64,000 bases of DNA, taken from positions 1,798,001 through 1,862,000 of the forward strand of contig NZ_CP173678.1 of the NCBI RefSeq assembly GCF_051903925.1. Reading direction: 5' to 3'. Of the stretch, positions 9,335 through 17,010 are shown piece by piece. The notes below the pieces were generated by a model, which saw nothing but the letters and a program-made list of their open reading frames with translations, was not told the origin of the DNA and did not search any database. The DNA comes from G051903925 sp051903925 (GTDB lineage: Bacteria > Pseudomonadota > Alphaproteobacteria > Zavarziniales > Zavarziniaceae). How positions within the stretch are numbered: position 1 is the stretch's first letter; every line of letters starts with the position of its first letter. A program made the position numbers and the translations under genes.

Positions 9335-10318
9335 ATGAGTGTCGGCCTGATCGCCCTGCTCGACGATGTCGCGGCCATCGCCAAGGCAGCGGCCGCATCG
9401 CTTGACGACATCGCGGCCCAGGCGGCCAAGGCGGGAACCAAGGCGGCCGGCGTCGTGATCGACGACGCGGCGGTGACCCCGCGCTATGTCACCGGCCTGT
9501 CGCCGGCGCGGGAACTGCCCATCATCTGGCGCATTGCGCTGGGCTCGCTCAAGAACAAGCTGCTGTTCCTGCTGCCCGCCGCCCTGGCGCTGAGCCTGTT
9601 CCTGCCCCAGGCGATCACGCCGCTGCTGATGCTGGGGGGGCTCTACCTCTGCTACGAGGGGGCGGAGAAACTCTACGAACTGTTCTTCCCGCACGCGGCC
9701 CATGCCCACGAGAAGACGATGGATGCGGGACCCGCGGACGCCGCGGCACTGGAACAGGCCAAGATCTCTGGCGCCATCCGCACCGATTTCATCCTGTCGG
9801 CCGAAATCATGGCGATCACGCTGGGCACCGTGCCGGACGCCGACATCTGGACCCAGGGCCTGGTCCTGGCTGTGGTCGGCTTCGCCATAACTGTCGCCGT
9901 CTATGGCGTCGTCGCGTTGATCGTCAAGGCGGACGACCTGGGCATGCTGCTGGCGGCATCGACCGCGCCTTCCGCTCTGGGCGGACTGTCGCGCGCGGTG
10001 GGTCGGGGCCTGGTCCTGGGCATGCCGCATTTCCTGAAGGCCCTGGGGATCGTGGGCACGGCCGCGATGATCTGGGTTGGCGGCGGCATCATCGTCCACG
10101 GGCTGGAGGTCTATGGCCTGGACTGGCCAGCGCATGTCCTGCACGACGCCGGCGCCGCCGTGGCGGCGGCCGTCCCCGCGCTGGGCGGCTTCCTGTCCTG
10201 GCTGGTCCAGGCGATCGGCTCCGGCATTGTCGGGGTGGCGGTTGGTGCCTGCATGATTCCCCTGGTCGGCAACGCCATCGTGCCCCTGTGGCAGAAGCTG
10301 CGGCCTGCCGCCCCCTGA
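9335..10318 (+). CDS. DUF808 family membrane protein (YedI-like)
   Basis: A 327-residue inner-membrane protein of the DUF808 family, whose function is not established. The N terminus (IALLDDVAAIAKAAAASLDD) and the ITLGTVPDADIW and ADDLGMLLA segments are typical of the family. Several hydrophobic stretches follow residue 60. Two Lys/Ala-rich helices at the N terminus precede the membrane part. The ATG at 9335 is 4 bases after GGAGG, where a second ATG at 9331 is out of frame. The preceding 248 bases to the divergent neighbour hold only inverted repeats. Confidence 0.85.
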   Translation: MSVGLIALLDDVAAIAKAAAASLDDIAAQAAKAGTKAAGVVIDDAAVTPRYVTGLSPARELPIIWRIALGSLKNKLLFLLPAALALSLFLPQAITPLLMLGGLYLCYEGAEKLYELFFPHAAHAHEKTMDAGPADAAALEQAKISGAIRTDFILSAEIMAITLGTVPDADIWTQGLVLAVVGFAITVAVYGVVALIVKADDLGMLLAASTAPSALGGLSRAVGRGLVLGMPHFLKALGIVGTAAMIWVGGGIIVHGLEVYGLDWPAHVLHDAGAAVAAAVPALGGFLSWLVQAIGSGIVGVAVGACMIPLVGNAIVPLWQKLRPAAP

Positions 10319-10335
10319 CCTGAAAGCTGGGACTT

Positions 10336-10346
10336 GAACAGTGTTC
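10336..10346. promoter_or_regulatory. GAACA-n-TGTTC palindrome upstream of P450 gene
   Basis: A perfect 11-bp dyad with one central base, 49 bases before the P450 ATG and 18 bases after the DUF808 stop. It may be an operator. It is not the alphaproteobacterial LexA box, which is a direct repeat. Confidence 0.35.
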
Positions 10347-10395
10347 GGCGTCGGTGCAGGCTCTGGTCCGAGAAAAATGCGTGGAGACTATACGC

Positions 10396-11643
10396 ATGGA
10401 CCGCCATCTGGACACGCAGCCTGTCGGGGGGCCGGACCTCAAGGACCCGGACCTTTATGTCGATCACGTGCCCTATGACCTGTTCGCGGCGCTGCGGCGC
10501 AGTGCCGGCGTGTACTGGAACCCGGAGGCGGACGGGCGCGGCTTCTGGTCCGTGCTGCGGCACGAGGACATCACCGCGGTAGGGCGCCAGCCAGAGATCT
10601 TTTCCTCGGCCGCGGCCAATGGCGGCCACCGCATGTTCGACGAGAATCTGGTCTCGGTCGCCAATGTCCAGGACGCCGCATTCGGCACGCCCTTCATCTC
10701 GGTCGATCCCCCGCTGCACCAGAAGCGGCGTGGAGCCCTGGTGCCGGCCTTGTCCGCGACCAGGCTGGCGCAGATGGAGGAGCGCCTGCGCCGGCGTGCG
10801 GCCGACCTGCTCGACACGGTCGTGCCGGGCGCCGTCACCGAGTGGGTCGACACCGTTGCCGCGCCATTCCCGCTGGTCACCCTGTGCGAGCTGATGGACC
10901 TACCGGCGGAGGACTGGAAGAAGCTGTTCACCTGGACCAATGCCCTGATCGCCGAGGACGACCCGGAAATGCGGGAGAGTCCGGAGGCGATGGCCGGCCA
11001 CATGGCGGAGTTCGCGGCCTATTTCGACGCCCGTCTGGCAGAGCGGCGCGCGGCACCGGGCGACGACCTTCTGTCGCTCATGGTCAACACGCCGATCGAG
11101 GGGCAGTTGCTGACCCGTCCGCAGTTCCTGGCGGACATGATCCTGGTCCTGGTCGGCGGCAACGAGACGACGCGCAACTCGATCAGCCAGGGGGTCATGG
11201 CCTTTGCCCGCCATCCTGAGCAATGGCGACGCCTGCGGGCCGATCCCGGGCTGATCCGCACCGCGGTACGCGAGGTGGTGCGCTATGTCACGCCGATCAT
11301 GCACATGCGCCGCACGGCAACGCAGGACGCCATGATCGGCGAGACCCGCGTGGCCAAGGGGGACAAGGTCATCCTGTGGTATTCCGCCGCCAACCGGGAC
11401 GAGGCGGTCTATCCCGATCCCGACCGCTTCGACATCGGGCGCGACACGATCAAGCATGTGGCCTTTGGCACGGGCCAGCATGTCTGCCTGGGCCAGCGCC
11501 TGGCCGAGCTTCAGCTGAAGGTGATGCTCCAGGAAATGGCGGCGCGCTTTGCCGGCTTCGAGCAGGCGGGGCCGGAACGCCGCATGCGCTCGAACTTCGT
11601 GAACGGCATCAAGACCGTCCCCATCATCGCCCACCCGGCCTGA
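10396..11643 (+). CDS. Cytochrome P450
   Basis: A soluble bacterial P450 of 415 residues, a heme monooxygenase. The I-helix oxygen-binding motif is VGGNETTRN, the ExxR motif is EVVR in AVREVVRYVTPIMH, and the heme loop is FGTGQHVCLGQRLA with the axial Cys. The length is normal. The ATG at 10396 has GGAGA 9 bases upstream; a GTG at 10354 would add 14 residues with no better support. No ferredoxin or ferredoxin reductase gene is adjacent, so electron partners must come from elsewhere. The substrate is unknown. The MHMRR segment after ExxR and the general layout resemble P450s that act on terpenoid, steroid or fatty substrates, but this is not decisive. Confidence 0.93.
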   Translation: MDRHLDTQPVGGPDLKDPDLYVDHVPYDLFAALRRSAGVYWNPEADGRGFWSVLRHEDITAVGRQPEIFSSAAANGGHRMFDENLVSVANVQDAAFGTPFISVDPPLHQKRRGALVPALSATRLAQMEERLRRRAADLLDTVVPGAVTEWVDTVAAPFPLVTLCELMDLPAEDWKKLFTWTNALIAEDDPEMRESPEAMAGHMAEFAAYFDARLAERRAAPGDDLLSLMVNTPIEGQLLTRPQFLADMILVLVGGNETTRNSISQGVMAFARHPEQWRRLRADPGLIRTAVREVVRYVTPIMHMRRTATQDAMIGETRVAKGDKVILWYSAANRDEAVYPDPDRFDIGRDTIKHVAFGTGQHVCLGQRLAELQLKVMLQEMAARFAGFEQAGPERRMRSNFVNGIKTVPIIAHPA

Positions 11644-11653
11644 CCGGCGGCCT

Positions 11654-13777
11654 TCAAGCCTTGGCGATCAGTTCGCGCGCCCGGGCTGCCAGGACGTCGA
11701 CGCGAAAGGGCTTGGTCATGACCGACATGCCCGGCTCCAGCTGGCCGTTGTTGAGCAGCGCATTCTCGGCATAGCCGGTGATGAACAGCACCTTCAGGTC
11801 GGGGCGGTGGGTGCGGCCGGCATCGGCCAGTTGCCGGCCGTTCATGCCGCCGGGCAGGCCGACATCGGTGATGACCAAGTCGATCCGGGTATTCGATTGC
11901 AGGACCTTGAGCCCCGCCGCGGCGTCCGCCGCCTCGATCACGGCATAGCCCTGTTCTTCCAGCACCTCGGTCACCAGCATGCGGATCGTGGGCTCGTCAT
12001 CGACGACGAGGACCGTCTCGCCCGCGGCGGGCGCGTCGATGGCGGGCTGTTCGGGCTCCACCGCCTCGTCGTCGGCCTCCCCGCCATGACGGGGCAGGTA
12101 GATGCACACCATCGTGCCCGACCCGGCCTCGGAATAGATGCGCACCTGGCCGCCCGACTGCCGCGCGAAGCCATAGATCATGGACAGGCCCAGGCCCGTC
12201 CCCTCGCCGATCGGCTTGGTGGTGAAGAACGGGTCGAACGCCTTGGCCAGCACATCGGGCGGCATGCCGACCCCGGTATCGCTGACGCAGATGGAGATGT
12301 ACTGACCCTCCTCCATGTCCAGCTTGCGGGCGGCCCGCCAGTCCAGCCAGCGATTGCACGTCTCGATCGTGATCCGGCCACCGTCCGGCATTGCATCGCG
12401 CGCGTTGATGCACAGGTTCAGGACCGCGTTCTCAAGCTGCGGCGTATCCACCAGCGAGGTCCACAGGCCCAGCGCCGCCACGTTCTCGACCGCGATGCCG
12501 GGGCCCACGGTGCGCCGGATCAGGTCGACCATGCCGGCCACCACGCTGTTCACGTTGGTCGGCCGCGGCGCCAGCGTCTGGCGGCGCGAGAAGGCGAGCA
12601 GGCGGTGGGTCAGGGCCGCGGCGCGCTTGGCCGCACCCTGGGCGGTGACGATGTAGCGCGCGACGTCGGTATACCGGCCCTGGTTTATGCGCGCCTCCAT
12701 CAGCTCCAGCGCGCCCGAGATCCCGGCCAGCAGGTTGTTGAAGTCGTGCGCCAGGCCGCCGGTCAACTGCCCCACCGCTTCCATCTTCTGGGACTGCCGC
12801 AGCAGTTCCTCAGCCCGCATCAGTTCGGCGGTGCGCTCCTCGATGCGCTGCTCCAGCGTCTCGTTCAGGGCACGCAGGGCGGCCGTGACGCGGTCGCGCT
12901 CGGCTTCGACTGCGCGGCGCTGGTCGACATCCAGCAGGACGCCGGGAAAGCTCAGCGGGGTGCCGTCCGGACCCAGGTCGACGCGGCCATTCGCTTCGAT
13001 CCAGTAGTACTTTCCGTCCGTCCGCCGGACCCGGTACTGGTGGGCATAGGGTCCGCCCCGGTCGATCGCCGCGTTCATGGCGACCTCCAGGTCGGCCCGG
13101 TCGTCCGGATGCACGGTGGCGACGACCTGGGCCAGGCGCAGCCCCTCGCGCCCCAGGGCAGGATCCAGGCCGAACGAGCGGGCAAAGGCTTCGTCCACCG
13201 TGAAGCGGTCGGACCGGATGTCCCACAGCCAGGTGCCGATGATGGCGCCCGCGGCCAAGGCCAGCTGGACGCGCTGGATGTTCTCGCGGGCCAGTGCCTC
13301 GCTGGCGCGCATGGCCTCCTCAGCCCGCTTGCGCGCGCTGATGTCGCGGAACAGGACAGCCACCTGACGGCGGCTCTGCGGTTCCACGCGGGAGGCGGAT
13401 ACCTCGATATGGCGGCTGGCGGTGCCGAAATAGCGCTCGAAGCGGACGGGCTCGCCGGTGCGCAGGACGCCGCCATAGAGCGCGATCCACTGGTCCGCGT
13501 CCACGGGGTCGACCTGGCGCAGGGTCACGCCGACGATGCCGGCGATTCCGGTGTGGCGCTCATAGCCCGAATTGGCCTCGACATGGACATAGTCGCTCAG
13601 CGGTCCGTGCGGCCCATCAAAGAACTCGATGATGCAGAAGCCGTCGTCGATCGCGTTGAACAGCGCGTGGTATCGCTCCTCACTGCGGGCCAGGGCGGCG
13701 ACCATCGCGGCATGCGCGTCGGCTGCCGACGCCTGCTGGGGCTCGAGCGTGGGCTGGTCCTGGCTGTCAGGCTGCAT
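11654..13777 (-). CDS. Hybrid histidine kinase: two PAS domains, kinase core, receiver
   Basis: A 707-residue cytoplasmic sensor kinase. Two PAS-type domains occupy about residues 30-150 and 165-290, the second with a PAC-like VRRTDGKYYWIEANG. A short coiled coil (about 290-330) leads to the kinase core. The phosphoacceptor is H344 in GGLAHDFNNLLA, the form found in PAS-linked HWE-like/HisKA hybrids. ATP-binding motifs are NLCINARDAM (N box), SDTGVGMPPD (G1), FDPFFTTKP (F box) and GTGLGLSM (G2). The C-terminal receiver has VLVVDDEPTI and ITDVGLPGG. There are no membrane segments. It ends 10 bases from the convergent P450. The ATG start has no clear ribosome site. Confidence 0.9.
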   Translation of the reverse strand: MQPDSQDQPTLEPQQASAADAHAAMVAALARSEERYHALFNAIDDGFCIIEFFDGPHGPLSDYVHVEANSGYERHTGIAGIVGVTLRQVDPVDADQWIALYGGVLRTGEPVRFERYFGTASRHIEVSASRVEPQSRRQVAVLFRDISARKRAEEAMRASEALARENIQRVQLALAAGAIIGTWLWDIRSDRFTVDEAFARSFGLDPALGREGLRLAQVVATVHPDDRADLEVAMNAAIDRGGPYAHQYRVRRTDGKYYWIEANGRVDLGPDGTPLSFPGVLLDVDQRRAVEAERDRVTAALRALNETLEQRIEERTAELMRAEELLRQSQKMEAVGQLTGGLAHDFNNLLAGISGALELMEARINQGRYTDVARYIVTAQGAAKRAAALTHRLLAFSRRQTLAPRPTNVNSVVAGMVDLIRRTVGPGIAVENVAALGLWTSLVDTPQLENAVLNLCINARDAMPDGGRITIETCNRWLDWRAARKLDMEEGQYISICVSDTGVGMPPDVLAKAFDPFFTTKPIGEGTGLGLSMIYGFARQSGGQVRIYSEAGSGTMVCIYLPRHGGEADDEAVEPEQPAIDAPAAGETVLVVDDEPTIRMLVTEVLEEQGYAVIEAADAAAGLKVLQSNTRIDLVITDVGLPGGMNGRQLADAGRTHRPDLKVLFITGYAENALLNNGQLEPGMSVMTKPFRVDVLAARARELIAKA

Positions 13778-13990
13778 CGCGCCCGGCCCGGTCTGACTGC
13801 TGAGCCTGACGCAGTTGCCCCTCCACCAGATCGTCAACCCGCCCGGCCGGGTTCGGCGCACCGATCCGCATCCAGGCTTCCCCCGTGCCCGGCTGGGCCG
13901 GACCCACCCTTTGCATGAACGCAAGCCAGGGCGTGCGGTTCCCGATTGTACCGGGAGCCCGCCATTGCGGAAGGATGAACCGTGGAAGGT

Positions 13991-14066
13991 TGGCTCCCCG
14001 GGCCGGACTCGAACCAGCGACCGAGCGGTTAACAGCCGCTTGCTCTACCAACTGAGCTACCGGGGA
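13991..14066 (-). tRNA. tRNA-Asn (anticodon GTT), CCA encoded
   Basis: The minus strand folds as a complete cloverleaf. The acceptor starts TCCCCGG and pairs with CCGGGGA, followed by discriminator G and an encoded CCA. The D arm has AGCTCAGTTGGTAGAGC, the anticodon stem is GCGG/CCGC around a loop with GTT (plus-strand 14031-14033), and the T arm contains GGTTCGAGTCC. Length is 76 bases with CCA. Confidence 0.97.
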
Positions 14067-14110
14067 CCAGCAGCCAGGACCAGCAGGGGCCCCGGCTCGG
14101 CGAGGGGCAC

Positions 14111-14139
14111 CTTTTACACAATGATTCCCGCCACGCCAA
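14111..14139 (-). promoter_or_regulatory. Probable sigma-70 promoter of tRNA-Asn
   Basis: On the minus strand TTGGCG (14139-14134) and TAAAAG (14116-14111) are separated by exactly 17 bases. Each hexamer matches 4 of 6 consensus positions. The -10 element lies about 45 bases before the mature tRNA 5' end. Found by eye only. Confidence 0.55.
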
Positions 14140-14262
14140 GCGCCTTTTGCAGCATAAGGCGGCGCTGCGGGGGGATAAGGATCGCTTGCTTCCCAGGCGC
14201 GGCGCGCTTGGGCAAACTCCGGCGCGCAGGCGGCCCGGGTGGGCATCTGGTGGAGCGGAAGG

Positions 14263-15441
14263 GTGCGTTATTCATCGTTGGTCGAGCGGATCGCGGGCGA
14301 AGGTTCGCGCGCCTGGGCCATCCACTATGCGGCCGAGAAGCGCCTGCGCGCCGGCCACGACGTCATCATGCTGTCGGTCGGCGACCCCGATTTCGAGACG
14401 CCGCCGCCCGTGGTCGATGCCGCGGTGGCGGCCCTGCGGGCGGGGCGGACCCACTATTCCCACATCGTCGGGCAGCCACCGCTGCGCGCGGCGATCGCCA
14501 GGCGCTTCGCCGAATGGACGGGCGTCGCCGTCGACCCGATGCAGGTCGTCGTCCTGGCCGGCGCGCAGTGTGCCATGTTCGCGGCCAGTCTGTGCGCGCT
14601 GGACCACGGCACCGAGGTGATCGTGCTGGAGCCGACCTACGTCACCTATGACGCGGTGTTCGGCGCGGCCGGGGCCCGCGCGGTCAAGGTGCCGCTGCAC
14701 CCGGAACGCGGCTTCCACCCCGATATCGCGCAGATCGAGGCGGCGGTCACGCCAGCGACCCGCGCCATCGTCATCAACAGCCCACACAACCCGACCGGCA
14801 TGGTGCTGACCCCGGCCGAGCTGGAGGGCATCGCCGCGATCTGCCGGCGCCACGACCTGTGGCTGATCTCGGACGAGGTCTACTGGACGCTGGTGTTCGA
14901 GGGGCGCCACGTCACGCCCATGAGCCTGCCCGGCATGGCGGAGCGCACGATCGTGATCTCCAGCCTGTCGAAGAGCCATGCGATGAGCGGCTGGCGCGTC
15001 GGCTGGACGATCGCCCCGCCGGACATGGCCCGGCATATCGGGACGCTGGCGCTGTGCATGCTCTATGGCAGCCCGCCCTTCATCCAGGACGCGGCGACCG
15101 TCGCCCTGGAGCATGACTTCGCCGAACTGGATGCGATGCGTACCGCCTATGGCGCGCGGCGGCGGATCGTGGCCGAGCGCCTGGCCGACGCGCCGGCGCT
15201 GCGCGTGCTGACGGCGGCCGGCGGCATGTTCGCGATGCTGGACATTCGCGAGAGCGGTCTGTCCGGCGTCGACTATGCCTTTGGCCTGCTGGAGGACCAG
15301 GACGTCTCGCTCCTACCGGCAGATGCCTTCGGACCCAGCGCCGCCGGGCATCTGCGCCTGAGCCTGGCCTGTCCCGAACCGCGGCTGGAGGAGGCATGCG
15401 CCCGCATCCGGGCCTTTGCCCAGAAGGTCGGCCGGCGCTAG
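14263..15441 (+). CDS. PLP-dependent class I/II aminotransferase, AruH-like
   Basis: A 392-residue fold-type I aminotransferase. Family landmarks are SVGDPDFETP, THYSHIVGQPPLR, the NSPHNPTG loop, SDEVYW (Asp for the PLP nitrogen), SLSKSHAMSGWRVGW with the PLP Lys, and a C-terminal GHLRLSLA Arg for the carboxylate. It resembles arginine-pyruvate transaminase AruH in both the start (RYSSLVERIAGEGS) and the LCMLYGSPPFIQDAA stretch, so an arginine or related amino acid role is plausible. The GTG at 14263 follows GGAGCGGAAGG; a GTG at 14239 would add 8 residues. The 196 bases before it hold the tRNA promoter on the other strand. The stop is 7 bases from the convergent neighbour. Confidence 0.85.
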   Translation: MRYSSLVERIAGEGSRAWAIHYAAEKRLRAGHDVIMLSVGDPDFETPPPVVDAAVAALRAGRTHYSHIVGQPPLRAAIARRFAEWTGVAVDPMQVVVLAGAQCAMFAASLCALDHGTEVIVLEPTYVTYDAVFGAAGARAVKVPLHPERGFHPDIAQIEAAVTPATRAIVINSPHNPTGMVLTPAELEGIAAICRRHDLWLISDEVYWTLVFEGRHVTPMSLPGMAERTIVISSLSKSHAMSGWRVGWTIAPPDMARHIGTLALCMLYGSPPFIQDAATVALEHDFAELDAMRTAYGARRRIVAERLADAPALRVLTAAGGMFAMLDIRESGLSGVDYAFGLLEDQDVSLLPADAFGPSAAGHLRLSLACPEPRLEEACARIRAFAQKVGRR

Positions 15442-15448
15442 GCCGGCC

Positions 15449-15880
15449 TCACGCCCTGCCGTTGCGCTGGAGCCAGCCCAGGGCGGGGCTGAGGTCGAAG
15501 CCGATTCGCGCGCCCTCCGCCATCACGTCCTGGGGGGCCAGGCGGCCGGCCCGAACCTCGCCCAGCGTGTGCAGCATGGCGGAGCGCAGGCCGCCCGCGC
15601 AGTGCGCCAGTACTGGTCCGGGCGCTGCCGCGACCAGATCGGCGAAGCGCGTCACCGCTTCCTGGTTCAGGGTGGCGCCGGTCACGGGGAGGTAGTGATA
15701 GTCCAGGCCCGCCGCGTGTGCCGCCGCTTCCTCGGCCGCGGAGCCGGGCTGGCCCGGCGCCTCGCCATCGGGCCGGTTGTTGATGACCGTGGTGAAGCCC
15801 TGGGCCTTCAGGGCGGCGAAGTCGTCGAGCCGGGGCTGGCCCATCACGGCGATGCGGTCGTTGATGCGGACAGGCGGCAT
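15449..15880 (-). CDS. TIGR01244 / DUF442 phosphatase-like protein
   Basis: A 143-residue protein of the beta-lactamase-hydrolase-like (Blh N-terminal) family, related to dual-specificity phosphatases. It has NDRIAVMGQPRLDDF near the start, INNRPDGEAPGQPG in the middle and the Cys-Arg loop AHCAGGLRSA. Relatives have HCxSGxRS and are linked to sulfide handling or phosphatase-type chemistry. It starts 29 bases after pyrD on the same strand and is probably co-transcribed. I see no ETHE1-like or rhodanese partner nearby, so the sulfur link is not supported locally. Confidence 0.8.
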   Translation of the reverse strand: MPPVRINDRIAVMGQPRLDDFAALKAQGFTTVINNRPDGEAPGQPGSAAEEAAAHAAGLDYHYLPVTGATLNQEAVTRFADLVAAAPGPVLAHCAGGLRSAMLHTLGEVRAGRLAPQDVMAEGARIGFDLSPALGWLQRNGRA

Positions 15881-15909
15881 TGCGGTGACCTTTCACAAGG
15901 GCAGGGGCG

Positions 15910-16971
15910 TCACAGATCGGCGCCCACGGCCTGGCTGATGCTGGTGAAGCCGTCGCGCCGCAGCAGCCCGGCCAGTTCGCCGACCACGCGCGGCACCACG
16001 TCGGGCCCATGCAGGGCCAGCGAGGTATAGAGCTGGACCAGGCTGGCCCCGGCCCGGATCTTGGCATAGGCGTCGGCCCCGTCGAACACGCCGCCGACGC
16101 CGATCAGGACCAGCCGGCCCTGCACATGGCGCGCCACCGACTTCAACAGGCTGGTCGAGGCCGCGAAGATGGGGCGGCCCGACAGGCCACCGCGTTCGCC
16201 CGCATGGGGGCTGCGCAGGCCTGGGGGGCGCGCGGCGGAGGTATTGGCCACGACCATCCCCTGGACCCCGCCCTCGACCGCGACCTCGGCCAGGGGCAGC
16301 GTCTCGGCCTCGCTCAGGTCCGAGGCGACCTTGACCAGCATCGGCGGGGTGGCACCAGCCCGGGCGCATGCCGCGCGCAGGCGCACGAGGAGGTCGCGCA
16401 GGCGCGTCGGATCCTGGAACAGGCGGCCGTTCTTCGTGTTGGGACAAGACACGTCGACGTCCAGATAGTCGACCAGGGGGGCGAACGTCTCGACCAGGAT
16501 CTCGAAATCCCGCGCCGGATCGTCGGTATCGGTGTTGCTGGCCAGGTTGACGCCGACCGGCAGGCCAGCCGTCCCGCGCCCGGCGCGCAGCCGCGCCGCC
16601 ACGACGTCCTTGCCCGGATTGTTGAAGCCCATGCGGTTGATTGCGGCGTCGTCCTCGGCCATGCGGAACAGGCGCGGCCGGGGGTTGCCGACCTGGCCGC
16701 GCGGGGTGACGCCGCCCACCTCGGCAAAGGCGAATCCCATGCCCTTCATCCGACCAAAGACGCGCGCGCCCTTGTCGAACCCTGCCGCCAAGCCTACCGG
16801 ATGGCGGAAGTCCAGGTCCAGCACGCGGGTTGCGAGCAACGGACCGGTTTCAGGAAGATCACGGCCGACGAGTCCCCTCTCGAGCGCCCATAGGGCAAGC
16901 TCATGGGCACGTTCCGAATCAAGCCGGGAAATGACCGGCCAGGCCAGTCGGTCGAGGTGCAGCAGGGACAC
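15910..16971 (-). CDS. pyrD: Dihydroorotate dehydrogenase, class 2 (quinone-linked), altered catalytic base
   Basis: A 353-residue class 2 enzyme of pyrimidine synthesis, associated with the inner membrane through its N-terminal helices. Landmarks are GLAAGFDKGA, NRMGFNNPG, VGVNLASNTDT, the FMN-binding VANTSA and LSGRPIF, and LIGVGGV. The catalytic segment reads DVDVSCPNT with Cys at residue 176. Class 2 enzymes normally have Ser here (SSPNT) and Asn three residues earlier, where this one has Asp. A Cys in this position is the mark of class 1 enzymes. GTG is the only reasonable start, with a weak ribosome site. It is divergent from tamA, 39 bases away. Confidence 0.9.
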   Translation of the reverse strand: MSLLHLDRLAWPVISRLDSERAHELALWALERGLVGRDLPETGPLLATRVLDLDFRHPVGLAAGFDKGARVFGRMKGMGFAFAEVGGVTPRGQVGNPRPRLFRMAEDDAAINRMGFNNPGKDVVAARLRAGRGTAGLPVGVNLASNTDTDDPARDFEILVETFAPLVDYLDVDVSCPNTKNGRLFQDPTRLRDLLVRLRAACARAGATPPMLVKVASDLSEAETLPLAEVAVEGGVQGMVVANTSAARPPGLRSPHAGERGGLSGRPIFAASTSLLKSVARHVQGRLVLIGVGGVFDGADAYAKIRAGASLVQLYTSLALHGPDVVPRVVGELAGLLRRDGFTSISQAVGADL

Positions 16972-17010
16972 GGCAGGGTCGCCAGGGAAGAGACTTTTGG
17001 GGGGAAGCGC

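Noticed and set aside
10336..10346. SOS (LexA) box before the P450 gene
   Set aside because: The alphaproteobacterial box is a direct GTTC-N7-GTTC repeat; this is an inverted repeat with one central base.
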